This document shows, piece after piece, positions 26,461 to 36,658 of a stretch of 64,000 nt of DNA; position 1 is the first letter of the stretch, and each line of letters begins with the position of its first letter. The notes under the pieces are model-generated. The model ran no database searches. It was not told the origin of the DNA and was given only the letters and a program-made list of their open reading frames with translations. Made by a program: the position numbers and the translations under genes. Origin of the DNA: Achromobacter sp. UMC46 (GTDB taxonomy: Bacteria > Pseudomonadota > Gammaproteobacteria > Burkholderiales > Burkholderiaceae_B); assembly GCF_014170335.1 (NCBI RefSeq), contig NZ_LZZS01000035.1:124001-188000 (forward strand). Direction: 5' to 3'.

Positions 26461-28287
26461 TTATGCAATATCTGAAGCGGCGCCGCACGCCTCCGCGACG
26501 ACCCCGGCGCGCACGGCGGCCGACAGGGACAAAGCGCGCGGCAGGATGTGCGCGGCGTAGAACAATCCTGTCGCGATCTTCGACTTGTGGAACGGATCGG
26601 TTGACCCGGCAGCCAGATGCTTGCGGCAAGCCAGCACCGCGCGCGCCATCTGCCAGCCGCCATGCACCACGCCGGCCAGCATCAGGTACGGGACGCTGCT
26701 GGAGTAGACCGCCCGGATGTTGGCGGCCGACTGCTCCAGGATGAAACCCACGCCCGCCTCGTACGCCTGGATTGCGCCATCGAGGTTGTCGCGAAGCAGC
26801 CGCAGCGCGTCGCGTTCCGCCGCAGCCGCGCGCGTGGACTCCGCTTCGACGGCGCGCAGCGTTTCGCGCATGGCGGCGATGGCGGCGTAGGCCGTGGCAC
26901 CGCCGTCGCGCTGCGTCTTGCGGCTGACGAGATCGTTGGCCTGGATCGCGGTGGTGCCTTCATAGATCGGCAGGATGCGGGCGTCGCGGTAGTACTGCGC
27001 CGCCCCGGTTTCCTCGATGAAGCCCATCCCGCCGTGCACCTGCACGCCCAGGGACGCGACCTCGACCGCGCTCTCGGTCGAGAAGCCCTTCACGATGGGC
27101 ACCATGTATTCGTAGAACGCCCGGTTGCGCGAGCGCTGCTCGGGATCGGGATGGTGCGTGCCCTTGTCATGCGCCGCCGCCGTCACATAAGACACGGCGC
27201 GAGCAGCTTCCGTCAGCGCCTTCATGGTCAGCAGCATGCGCTGCACGTCGGGATGCCGCACGATGGCCACCGGCCCCGCCGACCCTTCCACCGCGCGTCC
27301 CTGGACGCGTTCGCGCGCGTACGCCAGCGCGTGCTGGTAGGCGCGTTCGGACACGCCGATACCCTGCTGCCCCACGGAATAACGGGCCGCGTTCATCATG
27401 ATGAACATGTATTCCAGCCCGCGGTTCAACTCGCCGACCAGGTAGCCCACGGCGCCCTCGCCCACCTCGCCCTTGCCGGCGCCGTACAGCAGCACCGCCG
27501 TGGGGCTGCCGTGGATGCCCAGCTTGTGCTCCAGCGAGGCGCACCAGACGTCATTGCGCTTGCCCAGGCTGCCGTCGGTCTCGACCAGGAACTTGGGCAC
27601 GATGAAAAGTGAAATGCCTTTCACGCCCGCCGGCGCGTCCGGCGTGCGGGCCAGCACCAGGTGGATGATGTTCTCGGCCAGGTCGTGCTCGCCGTAGGTG
27701 ATGAAGATCTTCTGGCCCGACAGGCGGAAGCTGCCGTCGTCCTGGCGGACGGCGCGCGTGGCGACCTGGGCCAGGTCCGAACCGGCCTGCGGCTCGGTCA
27801 GGTTCATGGTGCCGGTCCATTTGCCGCCGATCAGGTTGGGCACGTATTGCTTGCGCTGCGCCTCCGAACCGACGGTCAGCACGGCCTCGATCACGCCGTC
27901 GGTCAGCATCGGACACAAGGAGAACGCCAGACTGGCCGCCTGGATGTTCTCTCCGGGCGCCGCCGCGACCAGCTTGGGCAGACCCTGCCCGCCCCACTCC
28001 TGCGGATGCTGCAGGCCCTGCCAGCCGCCCGCCGCATAGTCCTTGAACCCTTGGGCGTACCCCGGCGTGGTCGTCACCTGCCCGTCCTTCCAGACCGGCG
28101 GCTGCGTGTCGCCGGGCACGTTCAAAGGCGCTACCGCCTGCTCCACGAAGCGTCCGTTCTCTTCGAGGATAGCGTCCACCAGGTCAGGCGTGACGTCGCC
28201 GAATCCGGGCAGTTTCAGGATGTCGTCCAGTCCGGCCAGTTCTGTCAGGGCGAAGCGGAAGTCCTGCAGCGGGGTTACGTAAGGCAT
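26461..28287 (-). CDS. acyl-CoA dehydrogenase with C-terminal extension
   Basis: 608 residues from the ATG at 28287. Three-domain acyl-CoA dehydrogenase core (FAD-binding middle segment MNLTEPQAGSDLAQV; flavin/dimer segment MGFIEETGAAQYYRD near 440-455) with an N-terminal and a C-terminal extension typical of the 600-residue group that includes AcdB- and DmdC-like enzymes. It would desaturate an acyl-CoA and pass electrons to ETF, whose genes lie at 33972-35653. The chain-length preference is not visible. Confidence 0.9.
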   Translation of the reverse strand: MPYVTPLQDFRFALTELAGLDDILKLPGFGDVTPDLVDAILEENGRFVEQAVAPLNVPGDTQPPVWKDGQVTTTPGYAQGFKDYAAGGWQGLQHPQEWGGQGLPKLVAAAPGENIQAASLAFSLCPMLTDGVIEAVLTVGSEAQRKQYVPNLIGGKWTGTMNLTEPQAGSDLAQVATRAVRQDDGSFRLSGQKIFITYGEHDLAENIIHLVLARTPDAPAGVKGISLFIVPKFLVETDGSLGKRNDVWCASLEHKLGIHGSPTAVLLYGAGKGEVGEGAVGYLVGELNRGLEYMFIMMNAARYSVGQQGIGVSERAYQHALAYARERVQGRAVEGSAGPVAIVRHPDVQRMLLTMKALTEAARAVSYVTAAAHDKGTHHPDPEQRSRNRAFYEYMVPIVKGFSTESAVEVASLGVQVHGGMGFIEETGAAQYYRDARILPIYEGTTAIQANDLVSRKTQRDGGATAYAAIAAMRETLRAVEAESTRAAAAERDALRLLRDNLDGAIQAYEAGVGFILEQSAANIRAVYSSSVPYLMLAGVVHGGWQMARAVLACRKHLAAGSTDPFHKSKIATGLFYAAHILPRALSLSAAVRAGVVAEACGAASDIA

Positions 28288-28306
28288 GGTGTCTCCGTGT
28301 GCAATG

Positions 28307-28335
28307 GACAACGAGGCGCGGGGCGCCTCGTTGTC
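28307..28335. repeat. 13-bp perfect inverted repeat before the acyl-CoA dehydrogenase gene
   Basis: GACAACGAGGCGC (28307-28319) and its exact complement (28323-28335) with a 3-base loop, 20 bp upstream of the start codon. There is no T-tract on either side. It could be an operator or a leader hairpin. Confidence 0.55.
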
Positions 28336-28420
28336 GGATGCGTTTCTTGATACGCGCGTCTGATTGCGCGCGTCGGGATGCGTCAAGCGCCGCGTCGTCC
28401 GGCGGGTAGCCGGACGGGCG

Positions 28421-30121
28421 CTAACTCAGATGGTACGCCAATGACACGATGATCGGCCCCAGCACCGGCAGCAGCACGTTGGCGATGGCGTAGGTCACGG
28501 TGTAGCCCAACAGCGGCACCGAACTGCCGCTTGACCCCAAAATGGCGCTGATCGCGGGCGTGCTGACGTGTTGCCCGGCAATGGCGCCCACCAGCAGCGG
28601 CCCCTCGATCTTCAGGATCTTGTGGCCCACCCACAGCGACAGGCACGCGGGCCCCAACGACACCAGCAACCCGATCACAGGCAGCACGGCGCCGTGCTCA
28701 CGGATCAGCGATATCGCCTCGGGCCCCGCGGACAAGCCCACGCAGGCCACGAACACCGCCAGGCCCAGGTCCTTCAGCAGTTGCACCGCGTGGTCCGGCA
28801 TATGGCCGATAGCGGGCCGCTTGGCGTTGATCCAACCGCAGACCAGGCCGCTGACCAGCGCGCCGCCGCCGCTGCCCAGGGACACCGGGATGCCCCACAG
28901 GCGAGCGCTCAGGGCGCCGATCATCAGCCCCGCAAGAATGCCGAACGCCAGGAACACCAGATCGGTCACGCCGCTGCGGCGCAATTCGTTGCCCAGGGCC
29001 GCGCCGGCTTCAGACAGCTCCGGTTCAGTGCCCACCAGAGTCACCAGATCGCCGTACTGGACGACGGTGGCCGGCGTCAAGGGCAGCACGTGGCCGGACC
29101 GCACGATGGATTGGACGAAGACGCCGCGCGCGCGGCGGGCGCCGGGCCGTTTGGCCAATTCGCCCATGGTGCGCCCGTTGACCGCCTTCTTGCTGACGAT
29201 GATCGCCAGCTCGCTCAGTTGCAGGTCGTCCGCATGCGCTTCGGGCAACTGGATTTCAGGGCCGACCACCGAACCGGCACGCAGCGCGAAGCGGCGCACG
29301 CCCAGCACCACCACGATGTCGCCAGTGGCCAGCGTGTCTTCCGGCGTAGCGTCGACGGCTTCGCCATTGCGCAGGATACGGCTGATCACCGTCCGTCCGC
29401 CCAGTTGCGATTCGACGTCGGCCACCGTCATGCCGTCAGCGTCTTTCACCACATGGGCGCGCCCCACCAGCCGCGGCAACGTGGGCAGATTGACGTCTTC
29501 TTCATCGCCCGAGGCCACGCCCAGCTTCTCCTCCAGGGCCTTGGAGGCCTCGCGCAGATTGATGCGCAACAGCGCCGGCGCGACCTGGCTGGTGAAGAAG
29601 ACGATGCTGATCAAGCCCACCAGATACGTCAGCGTGTAGGCCGTGGCGATATTGGCCTCCATCCGCTGCACCTCGGCGTCCGGCAGCCCCAGGTGCTTGA
29701 GCGCCTCGGCCGCCGTGCCGACCACGGCCGATTCCGTGGCCGCTCCCGCCGCCAGGCCTGCCGCCGTGCCGGCGTCCAGGCCGAACAACGGCACGGCCGC
29801 CAGCACGATGGTCAGCACCAGCAGGGCCTCGATGATCGGCAGCAAGATGTAGCGCAGGCTGGACCGGTTGAGGTTGGCGAAGAACTGCGGGCCACCGGAG
29901 TAGCCCATGGCGAAGATGAACAGGGCGAACGCGACCTCTTTCAGGTCGCCGCGCATCTGGCAACCTGTCTGGCCGATCAGCAGGGCGACGATGAGTGTTC
30001 CGCACACCCCGCCCAGCTGGATCGGCCCGACCTTCAGTTTGCCGATCAGGTATCCCAAGCCCACCGTGACGAACAAGACCGCGATGGGGACGCTGTTGAA
30101 AAACCCGATTGAGCACGTCAT
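28421..30121 (-). CDS. aspT: AspT-type aspartate:alanine antiporter (copy 1)
   Basis: 566 residues. Two membrane lobes of about five helices flank two central RCK_C/TrkA-C domains (about 200-370), the AspT/YidE/YbjL layout. The Gly/Ala-rich segment FGLDAGTAAGLAAGAATES lies in the first lobe. With aspartate 4-decarboxylase such a carrier swaps external aspartate for internal alanine and generates proton-motive force. It follows aspD by 24 bp. Substrate is inferred from the neighbour. Confidence 0.85.
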   Translation of the reverse strand: MTCSIGFFNSVPIAVLFVTVGLGYLIGKLKVGPIQLGGVCGTLIVALLIGQTGCQMRGDLKEVAFALFIFAMGYSGGPQFFANLNRSSLRYILLPIIEALLVLTIVLAAVPLFGLDAGTAAGLAAGAATESAVVGTAAEALKHLGLPDAEVQRMEANIATAYTLTYLVGLISIVFFTSQVAPALLRINLREASKALEEKLGVASGDEEDVNLPTLPRLVGRAHVVKDADGMTVADVESQLGGRTVISRILRNGEAVDATPEDTLATGDIVVVLGVRRFALRAGSVVGPEIQLPEAHADDLQLSELAIIVSKKAVNGRTMGELAKRPGARRARGVFVQSIVRSGHVLPLTPATVVQYGDLVTLVGTEPELSEAGAALGNELRRSGVTDLVFLAFGILAGLMIGALSARLWGIPVSLGSGGGALVSGLVCGWINAKRPAIGHMPDHAVQLLKDLGLAVFVACVGLSAGPEAISLIREHGAVLPVIGLLVSLGPACLSLWVGHKILKIEGPLLVGAIAGQHVSTPAISAILGSSGSSVPLLGYTVTYAIANVLLPVLGPIIVSLAYHLS

Positions 30122-30145
30122 AAGGTCATGTCACCCTGTGTTTGC

Positions 30146-31972
30146 CTACTTCCGGGCCGAAGCCTTCTTGGCCGACTTGGCGGCGGTGTCCGCTTGCTTC
30201 ACCGCCTTCTTTACCGCCGTCTTGGCTCCTTTCTTCACGGCCTTCTTGGCGACGCGCTTGGCCGCACCGGCCTTCACCGTCTGGCCCTTGCCTGCCGTCG
30301 GGCCCGAACGCACCAGCTCGGATGCCTTCCATGCCTCGACGTACTCGGTCGCGCATTCGACCATGTACTTGCCGATCTTGGCATAGTCGCCGTCGTCCAG
30401 GTTGGCCAGCGAGATGCGGATCGACCACGGCGGGCCGCCGAATCCGCCCCCGTCCATCAGCACCACGCCGGACTTCTCGGCCAGGCGGAACAGGAAGTCC
30501 ACCGGTTCGTAGTTGCTGGTCATGTACTTGCAGAAGGCGTCGCCATACATGACCTTGGCCCAGACCATGAAGTCCAGTTCCACGTAGTACCAGCCGCGCA
30601 TCGGATCTTCCGGCGGCAGCGGGATGCCCAGGCCACTCCACAGCGAGTCGCGCCGCGCCCGGACGATCTCCATCGTCAGGTGCTTGTAGGCGTCTTTCAG
30701 GTCCAGCAGGTGGGACAGCGCGAAGAAGCCCATCTGCACCTGTTGCGGCAAGGACAGGCCCGCCGTGTGGTTCAGCGCCACGTTACGGCTGTCGGCCACC
30801 ATGCGGTCGATGAACTTGAGCTTTTCGGGCTCCATCGTCATCGCGCCATAGCGCTTGTTCAGGCGCTGCTTCCACGACGCCGGCAGTTCGGCGATGCGGC
30901 GGTCCATCGTGTTCTTCTCGTGCGTGGCGATCACGCCCAGGCGCCAGCCCGTGCAGCCGAAGTTCTTCGAGAAGGAATACACGCAGATCGTGTTGTGCGG
31001 CACCTCCGCCATCAGCGAACGGAAGTTCGGCACGAAGGTGCCGTAGACGTCGTCGGTCACCAGCACCAGATCCGGGTTCTTGCGGATCAGGCGCACGATC
31101 TGCTTCATCTCGACCGGGCTGAACGCGACGGACGGCGGATTGCTGGGGTTCACCGTGACCGCCAGCTTGATCTTCGGGTTCTCCAGCTTGGCGATTTCGG
31201 ATGCCGGATAGTGCCAATCGTGCGTGCCGTCGGCGCGCACGCTGCTGGCGTTGATCGCGACGATCTTGAACTGGAAGCGCTCCAGGTGCGCGATCTCGAT
31301 ATAAGGCGTGAAGGTCGGCAGGAACAGCGCGATGGTGTCGCCCTGCTTGAGCAGGCCGTTCTGCATCAGCGAATCGAAGATGTAGCACATGGCGGCCGTG
31401 CCGCCCTCGACCGGGAACAGGTCGAACTTGCCCTTGGGCGGGCGGCCGTCGCACATTTCCTTGATCAGGTAGTCGTGCACGATCTGTTCGATGTGGACCA
31501 GCGCGCGCGGCGGCACGGGATAGTTGTCGCCGATGATGCTGTCGGTCAACTCGTGGATCCACTCGTCGGGGTCGAAGCTCTTGATCTTCACGCCGTACTC
31601 GAGCACGCCGGCCAGGAAGTCGTAACCGTCCTCACCTTTATGCTTGGACAGGAACTTGCGCAGGCGGTCGGCGCAGCCCTTCTTGGCCGGCATGCCCGCC
31701 AGGATGGCGTCGTCGCGGACGCGGCGCGCTTCCTTCATGGCGAACTGGCCCAGCAGGAAGAAGGCGTCGCGCGGTTCGGTGGCGATCCAGTTGGGATTGC
31801 CCCGGCCGGCGTTCAACATGGTCAACGCGGCGGTCTGCTGGTTTTCTTTGGCCAGCGTGATCAGATAGTCCTTCAGTTCGAAGGGCGACAGCTGTTCCAG
31901 GTCGCGCTGGCGCGACCGCGTCGTTTTCAGGGCCGAGGCCAGGCTGACGGTAAGGGGCGTGGTGGAAGCCAT
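30146..31972 (-). CDS. aspD: aspartate 4-decarboxylase with lysine/alanine-rich C-terminal tail
   Basis: 608 residues, PLP fold type I. The PLP lysine is Lys336 in YSFSKNFGCTGWRLG and the aspartate region is VTVNPSNPPS near 272-281. It turns L-aspartate into L-alanine and CO2 and also acts as an aminotransferase. The core ends near residue 555, as in characterised enzymes of about 530-545 residues. The last 44 residues form an extra tail of AKK/VKK repeats resembling histone H1-like proteins. The gene lies between two AspT carriers on the same strand. Confidence 0.92.
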   Translation of the reverse strand: MASTTPLTVSLASALKTTRSRQRDLEQLSPFELKDYLITLAKENQQTAALTMLNAGRGNPNWIATEPRDAFFLLGQFAMKEARRVRDDAILAGMPAKKGCADRLRKFLSKHKGEDGYDFLAGVLEYGVKIKSFDPDEWIHELTDSIIGDNYPVPPRALVHIEQIVHDYLIKEMCDGRPPKGKFDLFPVEGGTAAMCYIFDSLMQNGLLKQGDTIALFLPTFTPYIEIAHLERFQFKIVAINASSVRADGTHDWHYPASEIAKLENPKIKLAVTVNPSNPPSVAFSPVEMKQIVRLIRKNPDLVLVTDDVYGTFVPNFRSLMAEVPHNTICVYSFSKNFGCTGWRLGVIATHEKNTMDRRIAELPASWKQRLNKRYGAMTMEPEKLKFIDRMVADSRNVALNHTAGLSLPQQVQMGFFALSHLLDLKDAYKHLTMEIVRARRDSLWSGLGIPLPPEDPMRGWYYVELDFMVWAKVMYGDAFCKYMTSNYEPVDFLFRLAEKSGVVLMDGGGFGGPPWSIRISLANLDDGDYAKIGKYMVECATEYVEAWKASELVRSGPTAGKGQTVKAGAAKRVAKKAVKKGAKTAVKKAVKQADTAAKSAKKASARK

Positions 31973-31997
31973 TATTCAGTACTCCTGGTTTGCGTTT

Positions 31998-32080
31998 TGA
32001 CAAGCGCTTGCCGGGGCGGCGCGGGCGGGCACGCCCGCCGCCCCGATGTGCTGCCCGCCCGCCCTGCGGCGTGGCGGGCG
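31998..32080. repeat. G+C-rich dyads between aspD and the upstream aspT gene
   Basis: The gap holds the palindrome CAAGCGCTTG near 32001-32012 and a long hairpin with outer arms GGGGCGG/CCGCCCC and inner arms GCGGGC/GCCCGC near 32014-32045. No T-tract follows, so it is more likely an RNA-stabilising hairpin or a partial terminator tuning aspD against the upstream carrier. Confidence 0.4.
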
Positions 32081-32085
32081 TCCCA

Positions 32086-33777
32086 CTAGGTCATGAGCAA
32101 GACAATGACAATGCCCCAGATGATGAGCAGGGTATTGCCGATCGCGTAAGGCACCGTGTAGCCCAGGGCTGGCACCTGGCTTTTCGCCGTTTCGGTGATC
32201 TGGCCGATCGCAGCCGTCGTGGTGCGGGCGCCCGCGCAGACGCCCAGCACGATGGCGGGATGGAACTTGAACACGTAGCGGGCGATATACACGCCCAGGA
32301 TCATCGGCACGCTGGTCGCGATGATGCCGGCCACGAACAGTTTGGCCCCAAGCTGCTGGAAGCCCTGCACGAAGCCTGGTCCGGACGTGATGCCGACCAC
32401 CGCCACAAAGGCGGTCAACCCGACCGATGTCAGGAACCAGTGCACGGGTTCCGGCACGCGGCCGAAGGTGGGATGCACCGATCGCAGATAGCCGAAGATC
32501 AGGCCGGAGATCAGCGCGCCGCCCGAGGTCGACAACGTGATGGGGATGCCGCCGACAGTCAGCACGAGGGTGCCGAACAAGCCGCCCAGCAAGATGCCGA
32601 AGCCCACGAACACCATGTCGGTCTGATTGGTGGCGCGGTCGACATAGCCCAGCTTGTCTATCACCCGCTCGACGTCGCGCTTGGCGCCAAGGACGAAAAG
32701 ACGGTCGCCGCGATCCAGTTTCAGGCCCCAATTGACCGGCATCTCGTGGCCGCCACGCACCACCTTGCGCAAGAACACGCCCCGGCCCAATTGGCGCACG
32801 GTCTCGTTTTCCGCGAGTTCCTTGAGCGTCTTGCCAGCCACGTTCTTATTGGTCAGCACCACCTCGACAACCTCCGCGGGCAGGCTCAGCAAGTCGCGGT
32901 CTTCGACTTCGGTGCCGATGATGCCGGAGGCCTGCAGGACCAGCGCGTCGTGCCGGCCGGTCACGCACAGGACGTCGCCCGCTTCCAGCACGGTGGCCGA
33001 ATCATTGTCCAGGACCTGGTCGCCGCGGCGGATCCGCTCCACGAAGACGCGGGCTTCGACGAACTTCGACTCCAGATCGCCGACGGTCTTGCCCACGTGC
33101 TCGGTGTTGTCCAGGCGATACGCGCGCGCCGTGAACTTGCGGTAGCCGGACAGTTCCATGGAATCCGACGCCCCGGACATCTTGGCTTCGTAATCCTTGC
33201 ACTCCTTCACGATGTCCACGCCCATCAGCTTCGGACCCAGCGAGGCCAGCAGCCATGCGCTGCCCACCGTGCCGAAGATATAGCAGACGGCATAGGCGAC
33301 CGGAATGCTGTCGATCCATTGCTTCTTGGTGGCCGCGTCCACGCTCAGGCCATTGATCGTGTCGGTCGCCACGCCCATCACCGCGGAAATGGTCTGCGCG
33401 CCTGACAACAGGCCGGCACCGGTGCCGGCGTCAAAGCCGAAGCCCACGGCGGTCCCCCAAGTGACCAGCAAGCAAATCACGCAAATGATGACCGCGAAAA
33501 TGACCTGGGGAAGGCCATCGCTTTTCATGCCGCGGAAGAATTGAGGTCCGACGCCGTAGCCAAGACCAAAGAGGAAAAGCAGGAAGAACACCTGCTTGAG
33601 AATTGGGGCGATGGTGATGTCGAGTTGCCCGACCAGCACGCCCACCAGTAATGTACCCGTCACCGCGCCTAGATTAAACCCGAAGAGCTTTTTGGCGCCG
33701 ATCCAATAACCCAATCCCAGGGTCAGGAAGATCGCTAATTCAGGGTACTTACGCAATGTGTCAAAGAACCATTCCAT
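32086..33777 (-). CDS. aspT: AspT-type aspartate:alanine antiporter (copy 2)
   Basis: 563 residues with the same layout as the copy behind aspD: a membrane lobe (about 10-190), two RCK_C domains (about 210-380) and a second lobe. The Gly-rich FGFDAGTGAGLLSGAQTIS segment matches the equivalent place in copy 1, but overall the two differ clearly, so they are not a recent duplication. It is the first gene of the module; an A+T-rich region at 33820-33905 with GATAAT on the minus strand probably holds the promoter. Confidence 0.85.
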   Translation of the reverse strand: MEWFFDTLRKYPELAIFLTLGLGYWIGAKKLFGFNLGAVTGTLLVGVLVGQLDITIAPILKQVFFLLFLFGLGYGVGPQFFRGMKSDGLPQVIFAVIICVICLLVTWGTAVGFGFDAGTGAGLLSGAQTISAVMGVATDTINGLSVDAATKKQWIDSIPVAYAVCYIFGTVGSAWLLASLGPKLMGVDIVKECKDYEAKMSGASDSMELSGYRKFTARAYRLDNTEHVGKTVGDLESKFVEARVFVERIRRGDQVLDNDSATVLEAGDVLCVTGRHDALVLQASGIIGTEVEDRDLLSLPAEVVEVVLTNKNVAGKTLKELAENETVRQLGRGVFLRKVVRGGHEMPVNWGLKLDRGDRLFVLGAKRDVERVIDKLGYVDRATNQTDMVFVGFGILLGGLFGTLVLTVGGIPITLSTSGGALISGLIFGYLRSVHPTFGRVPEPVHWFLTSVGLTAFVAVVGITSGPGFVQGFQQLGAKLFVAGIIATSVPMILGVYIARYVFKFHPAIVLGVCAGARTTTAAIGQITETAKSQVPALGYTVPYAIGNTLLIIWGIVIVLLMT

Positions 33778-33914
33778 CCCGAATCTCCTTCGTTCTGTAC
33801 AGGTCGAGCACGTGCGCGAACAATACTGCTGCGCGCGGAATACATTATCAGAATCTTTCAGAAAATCAAAAGAAATACGACGACCAGACGAGACGGACGC
33901 AGATTATCGGGAAC

Positions 33915-33950
33915 AAGAAAAAGCCCGCGGACGTGACATCCGCGGGCTTT
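33915..33950 (-). terminator. terminator of etfBA
   Basis: A perfect 12-bp stem (33920-33931 with 33939-33950), 7-base loop, followed on the minus strand by TTTTTC. It lies 21 bp past the etfA stop. Confidence 0.88.
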
Positions 33951-33971
33951 CAAACTGCTTGCACAGGCGGC

Positions 33972-34901
33972 TTACAGCGCGCCAGTCAGTTCGGGTACGA
34001 CCTGGAACAAATCGCCCACCAGACCATAATCGGCCACGCCGAAAATCGGCGCTTCGGCGTCTTTATTAATCGCGACGATGACCTTGGAATCCTTCATGCC
34101 GGCCAAATGCTGGATGGCACCCGAGATACCCACCGCCACGTAAAGTTGCGGTGCAACAATCTTGCCCGTCTGGCCAACCTGCCAGTCGTTCGGCGCGTAG
34201 CCGGCGTCGACCGCGGCGCGCGAAGCGCCCAGTGCGGCGCCCAGCTTGTCGGCCAGCGGATCCAGGATCTTGAAGTTTTCGGCGCTGCCCAGACCGCGAC
34301 CGCCCGACACCACCACGCGTGCGCCGGCCAGTTCCGGACGGTCGCTCTTGGCGACTTCCCGGCCCACGAACGTGGACAGGCCCGAATCGGCCACGGCGGT
34401 GATGGCTTCCACGGCGGCCGAGCCACCTTGCGCGGCGACGGCGTCAAAGCCCGTCGTGCGCACGGTGATGACCTTCACGGCGTCGGCCGATTGCACGGTG
34501 GCAATGGCGTTGCCCGCGTAGATCGGACGCAGGAACGTGTCGGCGGATTCCACGCCAATGATGTCCGAGATCTGCGCCACATCGAGCTTGGCCGCGACGC
34601 GCGGCGCCACGTTCTTGCCCGAGGCGGTAGCAGGGAACAGGATGTGGCTGTAGCTGGAAGCCACGGCCAGCACCTGCGCGGCGACGTTTTCCGCCAGGCC
34701 GTCGGCCAGTTGCGGCGCGTCGGCCAACAGGACCTTGGCCACGCCTGCGGCGGCCGCGGCCTGGTCGGCCACGGCGCGCGCGTTGGCGCCGGCGACCAGC
34801 ACGTGCACGTCGCCTCCGATCTTGGCGGCGGCGGCGACGGCGTTCAGGGTTGCGCCCTTCAACTGGGCGTTATCGTGTTCGGCAATAACCAGCGTCGTCA
34901 T
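33972..34901 (-). CDS. etfA: electron transfer flavoprotein alpha subunit
   Basis: 309 residues. The C-terminal FAD-binding domain carries the family signature around [14 protein letters not shown] and the conserved [16 protein letters not shown]. With EtfB it takes electrons from acyl-CoA dehydrogenases and passes them to ETF-ubiquinone oxidoreductase. It starts two bases after etfB ends, so the subunits are co-translated; a terminator follows. Confidence 0.97.
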   Translation of the reverse strand: MTTLVIAEHDNAQLKGATLNAVAAAAKIGGDVHVLVAGANARAVADQAAAAAGVAKVLLADAPQLADGLAENVAAQVLAVASSYSHILFPATASGKNVAPRVAAKLDVAQISDIIGVESADTFLRPIYAGNAIATVQSADAVKVITVRTTGFDAVAAQGGSAAVEAITAVADSGLSTFVGREVAKSDRPELAGARVVVSGGRGLGSAENFKILDPLADKLGAALGASRAAVDAGYAPNDWQVGQTGKIVAPQLYVAVGISGAIQHLAGMKDSKVIVAINKDAEAPIFGVADYGLVGDLFQVVPELTGAL

Positions 34902-34903
34902 GT

Positions 34904-35653
34904 TCAGACCACCTTCGCTTCGTTCTTGAGTTTGTCCACCAGGGCTGCAACGTCCGCCACCTTGATGCCGGCCTTGCGGGCGGGCGGTTCGCTGACCTTC
35001 AGCGTCTTCAGGCGCGGAGCCGCATCAACGCCCAATTCTTCAGGCGTGACGGTGTCCAACTGCTTCTTCTTGGCCTTCATGATGTTCGGCAGCGTGACGT
35101 AGCGCGGCTCGTTCAGGCGCAAGTCGGTCGTGACGATCGCCGGCAGCTTCAGCGTCAGCGTTTCCAGGCCGCCGTCCACTTCGCGCGTGACCGTGACCTT
35201 GCCATCGGCAAGCTCGACCTTGCTGGCGAACGTGGCTTGCGGCCAGTCCAGCAGCGCAGCCAGCATCTGGCCGGTCTGGTTGGCATCGTCGTCGATAGCT
35301 TGCTTGCCCAGGATCACCAGTTGCGGCTGTTCCTTGTCGACCAGCGCCTTCAACAGCTTGGCGACGGCCAGCGGCTGCAGCTCGGCGTCGGTCTGGACCA
35401 GCACGCCGCGGTCGGCGCCGATGGCCATGGCGGTGCGCAGCGTCTCCTGGCATTGCGCAACGCCGCAAGAAACCGCCACGACTTCAGCGACGGCACCCTT
35501 TTCCTTCAGGCGGGTCGCTTCTTCGACGGCGATTTCGTCAAAGGGGTTCATGGACATCTTCACATTGGCGATATCCACGCCAGTCTGATCCGACTTGACT
35601 CGCACCTTGACGTTGTAGTCAACGACGCGCTTGACAGGTACCAACACCTTCAT
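34904..35653 (-). CDS. etfB: electron transfer flavoprotein beta subunit
   Basis: 249 residues from the ATG at 35653 ([18 protein letters not shown]), the standard start and length. The AMP-binding region and the segment [20 protein letters not shown], recognised by dehydrogenase partners, are present. The long open frame further upstream runs through the HDAC-family gene in another frame and was rejected. Confidence 0.97.
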   Translation of the reverse strand: MKVLVPVKRVVDYNVKVRVKSDQTGVDIANVKMSMNPFDEIAVEEATRLKEKGAVAEVVAVSCGVAQCQETLRTAMAIGADRGVLVQTDAELQPLAVAKLLKALVDKEQPQLVILGKQAIDDDANQTGQMLAALLDWPQATFASKVELADGKVTVTREVDGGLETLTLKLPAIVTTDLRLNEPRYVTLPNIMKAKKKQLDTVTPEELGVDAAPRLKTLKVSEPPARKAGIKVADVAALVDKLKNEAKVV

Positions 35654-35724
35654 CCCGCTGCCTCCAAATGGAAATAATGACCCGGCGATGCGCCGGGATC
35701 GCATTGCACAATTTTTTCCTGATT

Positions 35725-36648
35725 CTACAGCTTCGCCAGCGCTCGTATATGCGCAACCACGCTGCGGCCGAGGGCGGACAAGTTGTAACCGCCCTCCAGC
35801 GTGCTGACGATCCGTCCCTGGCAGTGGCGTTCGGCCACGTCCACGAGCTGCTCGGTGATCCAGGCGTAATCGGCCTCGACCAGGCCCATCTGGCCCATGT
35901 CGTCTTCCCGGTGCGCGTCGAAACCCGCCGACACCAGGATCAATTCCGGACGATGGGCCTCCAGCCTGGGCAGCCAGGTATCCGTGACGATCGCCTTGAC
36001 CGCGGCGCCCGTCGTGTAAGCCGCGACAGGCACGTTCAGCATGTTGGCGGCCGGATGCTCCGTGCCGCTGTTGGGAAAGAACGGGTGCTGGAAAAAACTG
36101 CACATCAGCACGCGCTCGTCGCCGGCGAGCACGTCTTCGGTGCCATTGCCGTGATGCACGTCGAAGTCCACGATAGCCACGCGCGACAGGCCGTGGACGT
36201 CCAGCGCATGGCGCGCCGCGATGGCCACGTTGTTCAGGAAGCAGAACCCCATCGCCTGCGACCGGCAGGCATGGTGGCCGGGCGGACGCACCGCGCAGAA
36301 CGCCGTGCGGGCCTCGCCGGCCATCACCGCATCCACCGCCGCCACGCCCGCGCCGGCCGCATGCAAAGCGGCTTCGTAGGTGTGGGGATTCATCAGCGTA
36401 TCGGGATCTATCGGGTAATACCCTTGGTCCGGCGTATGTTCGCGCAAACTGTCCAGGTACTGGACAGTGTGCACGCGCAGCAGGTCTTGGCGCGAGGCCT
36501 GAGGCGCCTGCCGGTCGTCCAGATAAGGCATCAGTCCGCTTGCCAGCAACTGGTCCGAGATGGCGTCCAGCCTCTGCGGGCTTTCGGGATGCCAACTGCC
36601 CATTTCATGCAAGCGGCATGCCGGGTGAGTAAGATACATGGTCTCCAT
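35725..36648 (-). CDS. histone deacetylase family protein (class II-like amidohydrolase)
   Basis: 307 residues from the ATG at 36648; an ATG three codons later is an alternative. Zinc and catalytic motifs of the arginase/deacetylase fold are complete: [17 protein letters not shown] with the Asp and His ligands, SAGFDAH and LEGGYN. Bacterial members remove acetyl groups from polyamines or small amides; the substrate here is not known. The start codon is only 10 bp from that of divergent mltB. Confidence 0.88.
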   Translation of the reverse strand: METMYLTHPACRLHEMGSWHPESPQRLDAISDQLLASGLMPYLDDRQAPQASRQDLLRVHTVQYLDSLREHTPDQGYYPIDPDTLMNPHTYEAALHAAGAGVAAVDAVMAGEARTAFCAVRPPGHHACRSQAMGFCFLNNVAIAARHALDVHGLSRVAIVDFDVHHGNGTEDVLAGDERVLMCSFFQHPFFPNSGTEHPAANMLNVPVAAYTTGAAVKAIVTDTWLPRLEAHRPELILVSAGFDAHREDDMGQMGLVEADYAWITEQLVDVAERHCQGRIVSTLEGGYNLSALGRSVVAHIRALAKL

Positions 36649-36658
36649 AAGGAAGATT

